From Gordonia polyisoprenivorans NBRC 16320 = JCM 10675 (GTDB lineage Bacteria > Actinomycetota > Actinomycetes > Mycobacteriales > Mycobacteriaceae): DNA of 64,000 bases. The stretch's first letter is position 1. Every line of letters begins with the position of its first letter. The notes under the pieces were generated by a model. That model was not told the DNA's origin, ran no database searches, and was given only the letters and a program-made list of their open reading frames with translations. The position numbers and the translations under genes were made by a program. The stretch lies in assembly GCF_000241325.1 (NCBI RefSeq), contig NZ_BAEI01000064.1:1-64000 (forward strand), in the 5' to 3' direction. Of this stretch, positions 39,652 through 50,461 are shown in pieces.

Positions 39652-40656
39652 CTAGGTGATGAGTTTCTCGCTCTTGAGCCAGTCGTAGGCAACGTCGGAG
39701 GGATCCTGACCGTCGATGTCGACGCGGCCGTTGAGCTCCTGCATGAGTTCGTCGGTCAGACGCTCCGAGATCGTGGCCATCAGCGGCGCGATCTCCGGAT
39801 GCGCCTTCAGGACGGATTCACGGACCACGACGGTCCCGCTGTAGGGCAGGAAGTACTTCTTGTCGTCGACGAGCACCTTGAGGTCGAGATTCTTGATGCG
39901 GCCGTCGGTGGTGTACACCATGCCGAAATTGCACGGTGAACTCTTGGCGGTGGAGGTGTAGACCACGCCGGAATCCATCTGCGTGACGTTGCCCGACGGC
40001 ACCCCGTTGGGCGCGTTGTAGGGCATGTCGTAGGTCTTGAGCATGGGCAGGAATCCGTCTGGGCGCGAGAAGAACTCGTCGTTGACACAGAAGGTGCGCT
40101 GATCGACGGGCAGGCGGGCGATGTCCGACATCGTGGTGACGTTGAGCCGCTTGGCCGTCGACGACGACGCCGCGAACGCGTAGGTGTCGTTGAAATTCGC
40201 GGGCGGCAACCACGCCAGATGATTCTGGGCGAGTTCGACGTCGTGGACCTGCTGCCACAACTGTTGGGGGTCGGGGATGACCTTGGTCTCGTGCAGGTAG
40301 GTCACCCACGCGGTACCGGTGTACTCCCACGCCAGATCCGCGGCGCCGTTGAGCATCGCCTGGCGGCTCGAGGCCGACCCGGGTGCGTTGGTGAGGTCGG
40401 TGACATCGGCGCCGGCCGCCGCGAGATAGGTGGCGGCGATCTTGCCCAGCAGGATGCTCTCGGTGAAATTCTTGGACGTGACCGTGATCTCGGCCCCGGC
40501 GAGTGGTGTCTTGCCGTCGGGCAGCGAGGATTTGTGGAAGGTGCCCGACGAGCTGACCAAGCCGCACCCGGCGATGACCAGGACGCTCACGGCGAGGATC
40601 AGCAGCGCCGAGAGCGGGCGGCGTCCGGAGCGGTTCGAACGATTCAGGGTCGACAT
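39652..40656 (-). CDS. glycine betaine/choline-type ABC substrate-binding lipoprotein (OpuAC/ProX-like)
   Basis: A 334-residue binding protein with a lipoprotein signal ending IAGC (Cys31). The OpuAC-fold shows VTSKNFTESILLGKIAATYL, DLAWEYTGTAWVTYL, GFLPMLKTYDMPYN and YLPYSGTVVV-type segments. It is the last gene of a four-gene leftward operon, sharing one base with the upstream permease stop (TGATG). Ligand is probably a quaternary ammonium osmolyte. Confidence 0.9.
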   Translation of the reverse strand: MSTLNRSNRSGRRPLSALLILAVSVLVIAGCGLVSSSGTFHKSSLPDGKTPLAGAEITVTSKNFTESILLGKIAATYLAAAGADVTDLTNAPGSASSRQAMLNGAADLAWEYTGTAWVTYLHETKVIPDPQQLWQQVHDVELAQNHLAWLPPANFNDTYAFAASSSTAKRLNVTTMSDIARLPVDQRTFCVNDEFFSRPDGFLPMLKTYDMPYNAPNGVPSGNVTQMDSGVVYTSTAKSSPCNFGMVYTTDGRIKNLDLKVLVDDKKYFLPYSGTVVVRESVLKAHPEIAPLMATISERLTDELMQELNGRVDIDGQDPSDVAYDWLKSEKLIT

Positions 40657-41459
40657 CAGATCCCTCGCGGTGTGGCCACCAGCTCGACGAGCCGGCCGAG
40701 CCAATCGATGATCAGGGCCAGCAGACCCACCAGGATCGCTCCGGAGATCAGCAGTTTCGGCAAGAACAACGTGATACCGGTGGTGATGAGTGTCCCCAGG
40801 CTGGTGGCACCGATGAAGGTACTCAGGGTTGCGGTACCGACCAGGATGACTAGCGCCGTGCGCACGCCGTTGAGGATCACCGGCACGGCCAGCGGCAGTT
40901 CGACGAGCACGAGCGTGCGGGCCGCGGACATGCCGATGCCTCGCGAGGCCTCGATCGTGCGGCGGTCCACCTGTTGCAGACCGACGATGGTGTTCTGCAG
41001 GATCGGCAGGATCGCGTACACGACCAAACCGACCACCGCAGTACGGAATCCGGTCCCGAGCCAGAAGGTGAACAGCACGAGTAGGCCCACGGCGGGGGCG
41101 GCCTGACCGATATTGGCGATGTTCACCGCGATCGGGTTGAGCCAGCGCATCGACGGGCGGGTCAGCAGGATGCCCAGGGGGATGGCGATGACCACCACGA
41201 TCACCGTCGCCACCAGGGTCAGTTTGATGTGATCGAGGATCGTGGTCTGCAGGGTCGACCACGACAGCGCGGCGCTCTCGGTCTCGGTGAACGTCGTGGA
41301 CTGATACCAGATGATGTAGCCGACACCGATGACGACGATGAGCAGCGGCTCCAACCACACGTCCATCGGGAACCGCCGAAACCGTTGCAGCGCCGAACTC
41401 ATCGCCCCGGGCCGCTCGGCCGCGATCCCGGTGGCGCCGGCCGCCTCGACGCTCGTCAT
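40656..41459 (-). CDS. OpuB/ProW-type ABC permease, second copy of the operon
   Basis: A 267-residue permease with about six TM. It has the family sequence IPLGILLTRPSMRWLNPIAVNIANIGQAAPAVGLL and a DRRTIEASRGIGMS EAA loop. It starts within the ATPase stop (ATGA overlap). It carries one extra N-terminal TM plus loop (IGVGYIIWYQSTTF) compared with the other permease of the operon. Confidence 0.92.
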   Translation of the reverse strand: MTSVEAAGATGIAAERPGAMSSALQRFRRFPMDVWLEPLLIVVIGVGYIIWYQSTTFTETESAALSWSTLQTTILDHIKLTLVATVIVVVIAIPLGILLTRPSMRWLNPIAVNIANIGQAAPAVGLLVLFTFWLGTGFRTAVVGLVVYAILPILQNTIVGLQQVDRRTIEASRGIGMSAARTLVLVELPLAVPVILNGVRTALVILVGTATLSTFIGATSLGTLITTGITLFLPKLLISGAILVGLLALIIDWLGRLVELVATPRGI

Positions 41460-42763
41460 GCGCCCGACGCCGTTCGCTCGCCGGCGTCCACGTCGTCCTC
41501 ACCGTCGTCGGTGGCGGCCACGATCGGTGTCTCGATGGGCCCGGTACCGTCGGCGTGTTCGATGTAGGAGGTGTGCGACTCTTCCTCTCTCGCCTCGGCG
41601 AGCTGGGCCTGGATGATGTCCATGACCGATTTGATGCCCAGGGACCCGATCACCGCGCCCCGTCGATCGGTCACCAGTGTTCCGCCCTGACTCGCGGCGA
41701 GCATCGTGTCGAGTGCGTCGTTGAGGGTCGACGAGGATGCCACCACCGGAAGTCGTTGGTCGACATAGTCCGACACGGTTTTCTTGCTCGCGAGTTCCTC
41801 CAGCGACGGCCACGCACGTGGGTGGCCCGCCTGGTCGACGACGACCACCCATTTGTGGCCGGCTGCGCGGGCCCGGGTGAGGGCGTCGGCGGCCGGTTCG
41901 CCCACGTGGACGGTCGTCACCTCGTCGTGGGCGACGTCGCGGACCCGTGACAGCGTCAGATGAGCCAGTGTCGCACCGGATCCGATGAACTCCTCGACGA
42001 AGGGTGTGGCCGGGTTGGCGAGGATCTCCTCGGGGGTGGCGTACTGCTCGACGTGGCCGCCCTGCGACAGGATGAGCACCTTGTCACCGAGTTTGGTGGC
42101 CTCCTCGAAATCGTGGGTGACGATCACGATCGTCTTGCCGAGTTCCTTCTGGATGCCGATCAGGCTGTCCTGCAAGCGGACCCGGGTGATCGGATCGACC
42201 GCGCCGAAGGGCTCGTCCATGAGCAGGACGGGCGGGTCGGCGGCGAGCGCGCGGGCCACACCGACGCGCTGCTGCTGACCGCCGGACATGTCCTTGGGGA
42301 GCCGGTGGGCGAATGCGTCGGCGTCGAGGCCGACGAGATCGAGTAGGTATTCGGTGCGCTCGGCGATGCGTTTCTTGTTCCAGCCGAGGACCCGGGGAAT
42401 CGCCCCGATGTTCTTGGCGACGTCCCAGTGCGGGAACAGCCCGCCGGACTGGATGACGTATCCGATCGACTGCCGCAGCTTGTCGGGGTTCTCCTTGGTG
42501 ACATCGCGGCCACCGATGTAGATCCGACCCTCGGTCGGCTCGATCAGTCGGTTGATCATCTTCAGGGTCGTCGTCTTGCCGCATCCGGACGGCCCGACGA
42601 ACGCCACGATGTGCCCGGCATCGATGTCGAGGTCGAGACGCTCCACAGCGGGTTTGTCCTGTCCCCGATACCTTTTGACGACACCCTCGAGGGTGATCGA
42701 CGCGCCGGTGACGGTGCGGTCGCTGGCGGCCGCCGAGACGGTGGCGTCGGCTGGCTGGGTCAT
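41456..42763 (-). CDS. OpuBA/ProV-type ABC ATPase with CBS domains
   Basis: A 435-residue ATPase for the betaine-type importer. Walker A is GPSGCGKTT (near 54-62), signature MSGGQQQR, Walker B LLMDEPFGAVDP and H-loop VTHDFEEA. The C-terminal part (about 285-400) forms a CBS pair (TVSDYVDQRLPVVASSSTLNDALDTML, GGTLVTDRRGAVIGSLGIKSVMDII), which in OpuA senses ionic strength. ATG overlaps the stop of the upstream permease (ATGA). Confidence 0.93.
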   Translation of the reverse strand: MTQPADATVSAAASDRTVTGASITLEGVVKRYRGQDKPAVERLDLDIDAGHIVAFVGPSGCGKTTTLKMINRLIEPTEGRIYIGGRDVTKENPDKLRQSIGYVIQSGGLFPHWDVAKNIGAIPRVLGWNKKRIAERTEYLLDLVGLDADAFAHRLPKDMSGGQQQRVGVARALAADPPVLLMDEPFGAVDPITRVRLQDSLIGIQKELGKTIVIVTHDFEEATKLGDKVLILSQGGHVEQYATPEEILANPATPFVEEFIGSGATLAHLTLSRVRDVAHDEVTTVHVGEPAADALTRARAAGHKWVVVVDQAGHPRAWPSLEELASKKTVSDYVDQRLPVVASSSTLNDALDTMLAASQGGTLVTDRRGAVIGSLGIKSVMDIIQAQLAEAREEESHTSYIEHADGTGPIETPIVAATDDGEDDVDAGERTASGA

Positions 42764-43404
42764 TTCAGTCCCCTCGAGATGGTGAGTCGGCCGAGCAGAA
42801 CGAGTAGGGCATCGAAGACCAGGGCGACGATGACGATGAGAATCGTTCCGGTGAGAGCCATTTCCAATGCGTTCGCGCCGCCGAGGCGCGAAAGCCCGCT
42901 GAAGATGAGCGATCCCAGACCGGGACCGAGTACGTAGGCGACGATCGCGGCGACACCGACGATCATCTGGGTCGAGACCCGGATACCGGTGAGGATCACC
43001 GGCCACGCGATCGGCAGCTCGACGGTGAGCAGTATTCGCCACCGCGACAACCCGATTCCGCGAGCGGCTTCGACGACTGTGCCCGGTACCGAGCGCAGTC
43101 CGACGACGGCGTTGCCGATCACCGGCATCGTCGCGAAGAACGCGAGCATGAGGAACGAGGGCACCACACCGAGTCCGAAGGGCACGATCAGCAGCGCCAA
43201 CAGGGCCAGTGACGGAATCGTCAGGGCCACGCGGCTCGACGTCAGGGTCAGCGCCGAGGCCAGTGGCAGCCGGTACACCAGAACGGCGACGACGATGGCG
43301 ATCGCCGTTCCCACCAGGACGGTTTGAAAAGCCAGGGAGGCGTGTTGGTACGTCAGGAACGTCAGAGTGCTTGCGTGCTGCGAGATGTAGTCCCAAAGGT
43401 GCAC
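42760..43404 (-). CDS. OpuB/ProW-type ABC permease, first gene of the operon
   Basis: A 214-residue permease with TM segments starting SLAFQTVLVGTAIAIVVAVLVYRLP and the EAA region RSVPGTVVEAARGIGLSRWRI. I choose GTG 43404 because GAAGGG lies 9-14 bases upstream; ATG 43413 would place that site directly against the start, and ATG 43425 lacks one. It heads the permease-ATPase-permease-binding protein operon; all junctions overlap by 1-4 bases. Confidence 0.85.
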   Translation of the reverse strand: MHLWDYISQHASTLTFLTYQHASLAFQTVLVGTAIAIVVAVLVYRLPLASALTLTSSRVALTIPSLALLALLIVPFGLGVVPSFLMLAFFATMPVIGNAVVGLRSVPGTVVEAARGIGLSRWRILLTVELPIAWPVILTGIRVSTQMIVGVAAIVAYVLGPGLGSLIFSGLSRLGGANALEMALTGTILIVIVALVFDALLVLLGRLTISRGLK

Positions 43405-43685
43405 GTCCGACATCCCTTCACGCATGGGGCACTTGCGCGGTAGACGCAATCGACCTTGGATCACCTTACGGCGGAATGTGCGGCGCGGTGGCGCAATTCG
43501 CGCGCAAAGGTCTCCCCGGGTCGTCGAATCGGTCTCCGTACGCCGCCGCTGACCTGCATAGATATCGATGAGGTCACAAAGATTCCCGATGATCGGATCG
43601 ACGGTGTCGCAGGTGGGGGCGGCGGGTCACCCGGGGTCCGTTCGGCGGATGCCCTGGGTTTCATCGAGGTCGTAAGCTGGTCGGC

Positions 43686-44381
43686 ATGGCAGTCAGTCGT
43701 CCCACCGACAAGTCCGACGAGGTCCAGCGCGCTCCGCGGGCCCGGATGACCGGTGCGCAGCGGCGGCTGCAACTCATCGAGGTGGCGCGAGGATTGTTCG
43801 CCGAGCGTGGTTTCGAGGCCACCTCGATCGAGGAGATCGCGCAGCGCGCCGGGGTGTCCAAACCGATCGTCTACGAGCATTTCGGCGGCAAGGAGGGGCT
43901 GTATGCCGTCGTGGTGGACCGGGAGATGGAGACACTCCTGGAGATGGTCACCTCGTCACTGAGCAAGAACCGCTCGCTGTATCGCATCCAGCAGGTGGCG
44001 CTGGCGCTGTTGACCTACATGGAGGAGCGCACCGACGGATTTCGGATCCTGGTGCGCGGCGACTCCACCAACAGCAGCGAGACGGCGACCTACTCCAGCC
44101 TGCTCAACGACGCCATCAGCCAGGTCGAACACATCCTGGCCGGCGACTTCGAGCGGCGCGGCTTCGAGCCGACGCTCGCGCCCCTCTATGCGCAGGCGCT
44201 CGTCGGCATGGTCTCGGTGACCGCGCAGTGGTGGCTCGACGTGCGCGAGCCGTCGAAAGAGGTGGTCGCCGCCCATCTGGTGAATCTGTGCTGGAACGGG
44301 CTGACCCGCCTCGACCCGCATCCCGAACTCGTCGGACCCGACTACGTCGAACCCGATCACCGCACCCCCGAGGCGGACTGA
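43686..44381 (+). CDS. TetR-family regulator beside mfd (Rv1019-like position)
   Basis: A 231-residue regulator with an HTH at about residues 25-70 (RLQLIEVARGLFAERGFEATSIEEIAQRAGVSKPIVYEHFGGKEGLY-type sequence) and a helical C-terminal domain (ALVGMVSVTAQWWLDVREPSKE). ATG 43686 is 7 bases after TAAGCT (43673-43678) and probably leaderless. Its place before mfd-mazG matches a TetR gene in mycobacteria (from memory Rv1019). Confidence 0.9.
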   Translation: MAVSRPTDKSDEVQRAPRARMTGAQRRLQLIEVARGLFAERGFEATSIEEIAQRAGVSKPIVYEHFGGKEGLYAVVVDREMETLLEMVTSSLSKNRSLYRIQQVALALLTYMEERTDGFRILVRGDSTNSSETATYSSLLNDAISQVEHILAGDFERRGFEPTLAPLYAQALVGMVSVTAQWWLDVREPSKEVVAAHLVNLCWNGLTRLDPHPELVGPDYVEPDHRTPEAD

Positions 44382-44399
44382 GAACCGCCAGGTTCGCTA

Positions 44400-44558
44400 G
44401 GGCATGTCTCCCAATTCCCTTTGCGCGTCTTTGCGGCTCGATGGCCCCCTGGCGGCGTTGTCGTCGGTCACGATAGCTCCGCTATCGCTCCCTCCTCCGC
44501 CTTGCCAGGAAACCATCGACCTCGCAAATCCATCGCAGAGGAATTGGGAGACACGCCC
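44400..44558. mobile_element. 159-bp MITE-like element with TA target duplication
   Basis: The ends are 19-base inverted repeats differing at one position: GGGCATGTCTCCCAATTCC (44400-44418) and the complement of GGGCGTGTCTCCCAATTCC (44540-44558). Both are flanked by TA (44398-44399 and 44559-44560), consistent with a TA target duplication. Weaker complementarity continues inward, and an internal perfect hairpin CGATAGC-tcc-GCTATCG lies at 44471-44487. No transposase is encoded, so mobilisation in trans would be needed. Confidence 0.88.
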
Positions 44559-45346
44559 TAGGTCAGCACGACGCTGCGTTTGGCCAGTCCCATCCAGAAA
44601 CCGTCGATCGCCTCGTCGGGCCGCTGTTCGGGATCGTCGCCCGCGCCGAGTGCGACGAACAGCGGTGCGAAGTGCTCGATGGTGGGGTGCGCGTAGGGCA
44701 TTCCCGGGGCCCGGCGCCGAAAGTCGATGAGCGACTCCACATCCCCGGCGGCGAAACACTCATGCGCCCATGCGTCGAACTCGGCCGACCACGTCGGCGC
44801 CGCCGCGTCGGGACGCCGATCGGTCAGGTACGGCAGCCCGTGAGTGGTGAAGCCGGAGCCGATGACGAGCACGCCCTCGTCACGCAAGGGGGCCAGTCGC
44901 CTGCCGAGCGCCAGCAGTGCCTCGGGTTCGAGCGTCGGCAGTGACACCTGCAGGACGGGGATCTGCGCGTCGGGGTACATCACGGTCAACGGAACGTAGG
45001 CGCCGTGATCGAGACGTCGGCGGGCGTCGTGGGCGACCGGGGTGCCGTCGGGCATCAGTGCCTCGACCCGGGCGGCGAGGTCAGGAGCGCCCGGCGAGTC
45101 GTAGGTGGTGCGGTAGAAGCGCTCGTCGAATCCCCAGAAGTCGTAGGTCAGCGGCGTGCGCGAGTCGGTGGAGCCGATCGTCAGCGGCGCGGCCTCCCAA
45201 TGCGCCGACACGACGAGGATCGCGCGCGGTCGGGGGAGTCGCCCCGCCAGCGCACGCAACTGCTCCACCCACAGCGCGCTGTCGACGAGTGGCGGGGCGC
45301 CGTGGCTCAAGAACAGGACGGGCGCACGCGACGGTACTTCTGACAT
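44558..45346 (-). CDS. DODA-type extradiol ring-cleavage dioxygenase
   Basis: A 262-residue class III extradiol dioxygenase of the YgiD/4,5-DOPA-dioxygenase group. The metal-binding region shows SHGAPPL near residue 14, [17 protein letters not shown] and [11 protein letters not shown], all with expected His residues. ATG 45346 is 6 bases after TATCGT on the coding strand and probably leaderless; ATG 45352 is too close to it. The stop codon TAG is made from the MITE's flanking TA plus its first base, so the native C-terminus may have been altered. Confidence 0.88.
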   Translation of the reverse strand: MSEVPSRAPVLFLSHGAPPLVDSALWVEQLRALAGRLPRPRAILVVSAHWEAAPLTIGSTDSRTPLTYDFWGFDERFYRTTYDSPGAPDLAARVEALMPDGTPVAHDARRRLDHGAYVPLTVMYPDAQIPVLQVSLPTLEPEALLALGRRLAPLRDEGVLVIGSGFTTHGLPYLTDRRPDAAAPTWSAEFDAWAHECFAAGDVESLIDFRRRAPGMPYAHPTIEHFAPLFVALGAGDDPEQRPDEAIDGFWMGLAKRSVVLT

Positions 45347-45442
45347 GGTCATACGATACGAAACAGAACCGCGGTCCGTTTCATTTCGCGGCGATCCGCC
45401 CGCGCGATGGTGGCCTCCGGCACACGACCTACAATCACACGA

Positions 45443-48400
45443 GTGTCCTCTTCACCTGCCCTCGCCGGGCTCGCCGCGGTCACGTGCTCGGACGCATCGC
45501 TGTCCGCCCTGCGCGAGAAGGGCGACACCCCCCGTCTCGACATCACCGGACCCGACGCCGCGCGCCCCTTCGTGGTGGCCGCCCTCGCGCACGGCACCGC
45601 GCCGCTGCTGGTGGTCTCGGCCAACGGTCGCGAAGCCGACGACCTGACCGCCGAACTGGCCGAACTGCTCGACGATCCCGACGCGGTCGCGCAGTTCCCG
45701 TCGTGGGAGACCCTGCCGCACGAACGCCTCTCACCGAGCGCCGACACCGTCGGTCGCCGTCTCGCGGTGTTGCATCGACTCGCCGAGCCGGGAAAGACGC
45801 CGCTACGGGTGATCGTGACGACGGTGCGCTCGCTGGTCCAGCCCATGGCGCCGGGGCTCGGTGAGGTCCGCACCATCACGCTGCGCGAGAACATCGAGAT
45901 CGATTTCGACAAGCTGCTCGCCGACCTCGTCGAGATGGCCTACGAGCGCGTCGACATGGTCGGTCGTCGGGGTGAGTTCGCGGTCCGTGGAGGCATCCTC
46001 GACGTGTTCCCGACGACTGCGGACTATCCGGTCCGAGTGGAGTTCTGGGGCGACGAGATCACCGAGATGCGGGCGTTCTCGGTGGCCGATCAGCGCAGCC
46101 AGCCCGAGGTCGACGCCTCGGTGGTACAGATCCACCCGTGCCGTGAACTCGTGCTGACCGATCAGGTGCGCAACCGGGCGGCCGATCTCGCCGCCGAACA
46201 TTCCGCAGATCAGGCGTTGTCGGAGATGCTGACCAAACTCTCCGAGGGCATTCCGGTGGAGGGGATGGAGGCCCTCATCCCGGCGCTGGTCGACGGACGG
46301 ATGCAGTTGCTCACCGAGGTCCTGCCCGACGGGTCGCGGGTGTTGATCCTCGATCCGGAGAAGGTCCGGACCCGCGCCGCCGACCTCGCCGCCACCGGTG
46401 CGGAGTTCCTCGAGGCGTCCTGGAACGCCGCCGCACTGGGTGCCTCGGCGCCGGTCGACACCCGCGGCGGTTCCGCCGGAATCGACTTGCAGGCCAGCGC
46501 GTATCGGCCGCTCGACGAGGTTCTCGACACCACGGTCGAGGCCGGGCGGTCCTGGTGGACGATGAGCCCGCTGTCGTCGGGTTTCGACGCCGAATTCGAC
46601 CTCGACCTGACCCCGGGGCCCACTCCGCACGGCAGCGACGACGAGATCGCGCAGACGTTCGCGATGCTCCGCGCGCACGTCGCCACCGGCAAACCCGCGG
46701 CGATCGTGGTGGCGGGCAAGGGAACCGCAACCCGCATCGCCGAACGGCTGTCGGACGCCGAGGTTCCGCACAAGCTCGCCGACGCCGGCGCGCCACCGGT
46801 CGCCGGGGAGGTGAGCGTGTACTGCGGCACCCTGCGGCGCGGCGTGATCGCGCCGTCGGCCGGACTGGTGATCGTCACCGAGAGCGACCTGACCGGAGCG
46901 CGGGTCGCGGCCGTGCGTGACGGGCGACGGCTCCCGGCCAAGCGGCGCAACCAGGTTGATCCGCTCGCGCTGACCGCCGGTGATCTCGTGGTGCACGACC
47001 AGCATGGCATCGGCAAGTTCGTCGAGATGATCGAACGCACCGTCTCGGGTGCGCGGCGGGAGTACCTCGTGCTCGAATACGCGGCGGGCAAACGCGGGCA
47101 ACCCGGCGACCGGCTCTACGTGCCGATGGATGCCCTCGACCAGCTCTCCCGCTACGTCGGCGGTGAGCAACCGTCCCTGTCGAAACTCGGCGGGTCGGAT
47201 TGGCAGAACACCAAACGCAAGGCGCGCAAGGCGGTTCGCGAGATCGCCGGTGAGCTCGTGCAACTGTACGCCGCCCGCCACGCCGCCCCGGGCTACGCCT
47301 TCAGTCCCGACACGCCGTGGCAGCGTGAGATGGAGGACGCCTTCGACTTCACCGAGACCGTCGACCAGATGACGGTGATCGGCGAGGTCAAGGACGACAT
47401 GGAAAAGGCGGTCCCGATGGACCGCGTCATCGTCGGTGACGTCGGCTATGGCAAGACCGAGATCGCGGTGCGCGCGGCGTTCAAGGCCGTCCAGGACGGC
47501 AAGCAGGTTGCCGTGCTGGTCCCGACAACCATTCTGGCGCAACAACATCTGCAGACCTTCACCGAACGGATGGCCGGGTTCCCGGTGCGGGTGCGTGGCC
47601 TGTCGCGCTTCACCGACGCCAAGGAGTCCAAGGAGATCATCGAGCAGATGGCACAGGGTTCGGTCGACGTCGTCATCGGCACCCATCGCCTGCTGCAGAC
47701 CGGGATCGTCTGGAAGGACCTCGGTCTGGTGATCGTCGACGAGGAGCAGCGCTTCGGGGTCGAGCACAAGGAACACATCAAATCGCTGCGCACCCATGTC
47801 GACGTGCTGACGATGTCGGCGACGCCGATCCCGCGCACCCTGGAGATGTCGATGGCGGGCATCCGCGAGATGTCGACGATCCTCACCCCGCCCGAGGAAC
47901 GTCACCCGGTGCTGACCTATGTCGGCGCCTACGCGCGCAAGCAGGTTGCCGCGGCGATTCGCCGAGAACTGTTGCGTGACGGGCAGATCTTCTACGTCCA
48001 CAATCGGGTCTCGACCATCGACAAGACCGCCAAGGACATCGCCGACATGGTGCCCGAGGCGCGGGTGGTGGTCGCACACGGACAGATGAACGAGGATCAG
48101 CTCGAGCGCACCGTGTCCGGATTCTGGAACCGCGAATACGACGTGCTGGTGTGTACCACCATCATCGAGACCGGACTCGACATCTCCAACGCGAACACCC
48201 TGATCGTCGACCGCGCCGAGAATCTCGGCCTGTCGCAGCTGCATCAGTTGCGTGGACGCGTCGGCCGCAGTCGTGAACGCGGATACGCCTATCTGCTCTA
48301 CAGTCCCGAGAAACCGCTCACCGAGACGGCCTACGACCGCCTGGCGACCATCGCGCAGAACAATGAGCTCGGCGCCGGAATGGCGGTGGCGCTCAAGGAC

Positions 48401-49018
48401 CTCGAGCTGCGCGGGGCCGGAAACGTCCTCGGCGCAGAGCAATCCGGACACGTCGCGGGCGTCGGTTTCGATCTGTACGTCCGTCTGGTCGGCGAGGCGG
48501 TGGAGGCCTACCGGGCCGCGGCCGACGGCACACCGGTCACCACCGAGGAATCGACGGAGGTGCGCATCGATCTCCCGGTCGACGCCCACATCCCGGTCGA
48601 ATACGTCGACTCCGATCGTCTGCGTCTCGAGGCGTATCGCAAACTCGCCTCGGCCACCGACGACGACGAGGTGTCTGCGGTGCTCGCGGAGTTGCTCGAC
48701 CGGTACGGCGAACCGCCGGAGGAAACCCGGCGACTCGCCGCGATCGCGAAACTCCGTCTGCGGTGCCGAGAACGGGGTGTCGCCGAGATCGGTGCGGTCG
48801 GCACCAACGTCAAGATCTCGCCGCTGCATCTGCTCGACAGTGAACAGGTCCGACTCAAGCGGCTGTATTCGGCGGCGTCCTACCGCGCCACCACGTCGGT
48901 CGTGACGCTGCCGATCCCGCGCACCGGTGGGGTCGGATCCGCGCGTCTGCGCGACAACGAACTCATCGACTACCTGACGACGTTCCTGACTCAGCTCAAG
49001 CCCACGCCGGCAGCCTAG
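45443..49018 (+). CDS. mfd: transcription-repair coupling factor
   Basis: A 1191-residue translocase that removes stalled RNA polymerase and recruits UvrA. In order: UvrB-like N-terminal domains ([15 protein letters not shown]), the RNA-polymerase-interacting domain ([18 protein letters not shown] near residue 515), the helicase core with Walker [10 protein letters not shown] near 672, DEEQRFGV and [15 protein letters not shown] ([15 protein letters not shown]), [15 protein letters not shown], and the C-terminal UvrA-binding-like domain. GTG 45443 is 7 bases after TACAAT and probably leaderless. Its stop overlaps the convergent peptidase stop by 4 bases. Confidence 0.97.
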   Translation: MSSSPALAGLAAVTCSDASLSALREKGDTPRLDITGPDAARPFVVAALAHGTAPLLVVSANGREADDLTAELAELLDDPDAVAQFPSWETLPHERLSPSADTVGRRLAVLHRLAEPGKTPLRVIVTTVRSLVQPMAPGLGEVRTITLRENIEIDFDKLLADLVEMAYERVDMVGRRGEFAVRGGILDVFPTTADYPVRVEFWGDEITEMRAFSVADQRSQPEVDASVVQIHPCRELVLTDQVRNRAADLAAEHSADQALSEMLTKLSEGIPVEGMEALIPALVDGRMQLLTEVLPDGSRVLILDPEKVRTRAADLAATGAEFLEASWNAAALGASAPVDTRGGSAGIDLQASAYRPLDEVLDTTVEAGRSWWTMSPLSSGFDAEFDLDLTPGPTPHGSDDEIAQTFAMLRAHVATGKPAAIVVAGKGTATRIAERLSDAEVPHKLADAGAPPVAGEVSVYCGTLRRGVIAPSAGLVIVTESDLTGARVAAVRDGRRLPAKRRNQVDPLALTAGDLVVHDQHGIGKFVEMIERTVSGARREYLVLEYAAGKRGQPGDRLYVPMDALDQLSRYVGGEQPSLSKLGGSDWQNTKRKARKAVREIAGELVQLYAARHAAPGYAFSPDTPWQREMEDAFDFTETVDQMTVIGEVKDDMEKAVPMDRVIVGDVGYGKTEIAVRAAFKAVQDGKQVAVLVPTTILAQQHLQTFTERMAGFPVRVRGLSRFTDAKESKEIIEQMAQGSVDVVIGTHRLLQTGIVWKDLGLVIVDEEQRFGVEHKEHIKSLRTHVDVLTMSATPIPRTLEMSMAGIREMSTILTPPEERHPVLTYVGAYARKQVAAAIRRELLRDGQIFYVHNRVSTIDKTAKDIADMVPEARVVVAHGQMNEDQLERTVSGFWNREYDVLVCTTIIETGLDISNANTLIVDRAENLGLSQLHQLRGRVGRSRERGYAYLLYSPEKPLTETAYDRLATIAQNNELGAGMAVALKDLELRGAGNVLGAEQSGHVAGVGFDLYVRLVGEAVEAYRAAADGTPVTTEESTEVRIDLPVDAHIPVEYVDSDRLRLEAYRKLASATDDDEVSAVLAELLDRYGEPPEETRRLAAIAKLRLRCRERGVAEIGAVGTNVKISPLHLLDSEQVRLKRLYSAASYRATTSVVTLPIPRTGGVGSARLRDNELIDYLTTFLTQLKPTPAA

Positions 49019-50157
49019 GAGTCGGTGGCGTCAGAGTCGGGGGTGTCAGAGTCGGTGGCCTCAGAGTCGGGGGCCGGCGGGGTTTGGTTGGTCTCGTCGT
49101 ACTTCTGCTGGGCGTTCGTCCGCCACTGGGAGAACTTGCGGTTGACGGTGACCGCGACGTCGGCCGCGGCCTGCCCGACGCCGTCGACCACGCCGGAGAG
49201 TCCGTCGCGCAGCCCCTTGACCAGTGGGTCCTGCGACTCGTCGAAGTTGTCGCGATAGGTGCGGGCGGCCTCCCCGGCGTCGTCGGAGAACTTTGCGGTG
49301 TCGTCATCGGTGCGCAACGGGTATGTGCCGGAGACGATTCGGCCGTACTCGCCGCGGTCGACCCAGCGGGTGAGTTCGGCTGCGCGCAGCACCGAGAAGG
49401 GATGGGTCGCCAACTCGAGATTCAACAGTTTGAGCACGCCGTCGCGCAGGTCCCCGGTGCGCTCGTACTCCCGGGCCTGCGCCACGAAGGCCTGGGTGTC
49501 CATCTGCTCGAGGTGCTTGCCACCCGCGAGCTTGAGCTCGACCCGTAGCGCGACGTCGAGGTCCTGGCAACACAAAAGGCCGGCGCGATCTCCGGAGAGC
49601 TCGGACTTGCGTTGCCATTCCATCAACGCGGCGACCACCGCGCGCAGGGCCCATCCACCGATCGGGATGAAACCGATGGACGCGGCGAGCCGGGTGAGGT
49701 GCATGAGCATCGTGCGGTACACCGCATGGCCGGAAAGTGCGTGTCCGAGTTCGTGTCCGATCACAAAGCGCATCTCGTCGTGATCCATCAGCTCGTACAT
49801 CGCCGAGGTCACCACGATGAACGGCGTGTCCATGCCGATGCAGTAGGCGTTCACGATCGGCGACTGTGTGACGAACAGTTCGGGTGTCGTCGGGGCATCG
49901 AGCGTGGCAACGCACTCACCGAGCAGCGTATCGAGGTCGGCGAACTGCTTGTCGCTTGCGCGCGCCGACGTGGCCAGGTACAGGAGCCGATGCTGACGCT
50001 CTCGTAGCAGCCCCGACAGCGTCTTGAGGACCTGGTCGAATCCCTTGAGCTTGCGCAGCGCCGTCAGCGCGGTGCGGTCGGACGGGTGCTCCCAGGTGCG
50101 CGAACTGATCCCGGGGAACTGCGCTCGCGACGCGACGACCTCGGTGGAACTCGACAT
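49015..50157 (-). CDS. M48-family (HtpX-like) zinc metallopeptidase
   Basis: A 380-residue protein with the gluzincin motif [10 protein letters not shown] (near 139) and a downstream Glu region (SELSGDRAG) for the third ligand. One hydrophobic stretch ([22 protein letters not shown]) follows the motif. The C-terminal quarter is charged and ends in a Ser/Asp/Thr tail with DSxxTDSD repeats. ATG 50157 follows GGAGGGAAG. It resembles uncharacterised actinobacterial M48 proteins; its substrate is unknown. Confidence 0.85.
   Translation of the reverse strand: MSSSTEVVASRAQFPGISSRTWEHPSDRTALTALRKLKGFDQVLKTLSGLLRERQHRLLYLATSARASDKQFADLDTLLGECVATLDAPTTPELFVTQSPIVNAYCIGMDTPFIVVTSAMYELMDHDEMRFVIGHELGHALSGHAVYRTMLMHLTRLAASIGFIPIGGWALRAVVAALMEWQRKSELSGDRAGLLCCQDLDVALRVELKLAGGKHLEQMDTQAFVAQAREYERTGDLRDGVLKLLNLELATHPFSVLRAAELTRWVDRGEYGRIVSGTYPLRTDDDTAKFSDDAGEAARTYRDNFDESQDPLVKGLRDGLSGVVDGVGQAAADVAVTVNRKFSQWRTNAQQKYDETNQTPPAPDSEATDSDTPDSDATDS
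49018..49077 (-). repeat. acidic-tail repeat in the M48 peptidase gene
   Basis: Three imperfect 18-base units based on gtcagagtcggnggng encode the (A/P)TDSD-type tail. The array sits at the extreme 3' end of the gene, next to the mfd stop. Confidence 0.6.
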
Positions 50158-50461
50158 GTGGCTTCCCTCCCACGACACGGATCTCCGACGATTCGGACAG
50201 GGTATAGGGTAGCGAATCAGCTATTGATCATCGGCAATGGCGCGTGACATTCATGTGGTCGGACGACTGCGGGGATGGAGCTGATCGAGCGGTTACCTCG
50301 GTGGGCGCAAACGACTGTCGTCGTCCTGCGAGACCCGCTCGGTGACGTCCCACGATGTCGCTTGTGCAGCGATTACCGTTGTGATGTTGTCGGTGAGCTA
50401 CCGCGATGTTGTTCCCTACCGTGTGCTGTTGTCGCAGCCCGCAGACGAAAGGCACCTGGAG
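50158..50461. promoter_or_regulatory. divergent gap between the peptidase gene and mazG
   Basis: TACCGT hexamers at 50374-50379 and 50417-50422 are possible -10 boxes for mazG, and TACCCT on the other strand near 50206 could serve the peptidase. An open frame from 50342 runs into mazG, but its N-terminal part has no homology to MazG. No other gene is supported. Confidence 0.4.

Noticed and set aside
45803-48829. 1008-codon open frame antisense to mfd
   Set aside because: It is the high-GC shadow of mfd: Arg/His/Asp-rich with no domains. The plus strand is unambiguously Mfd.
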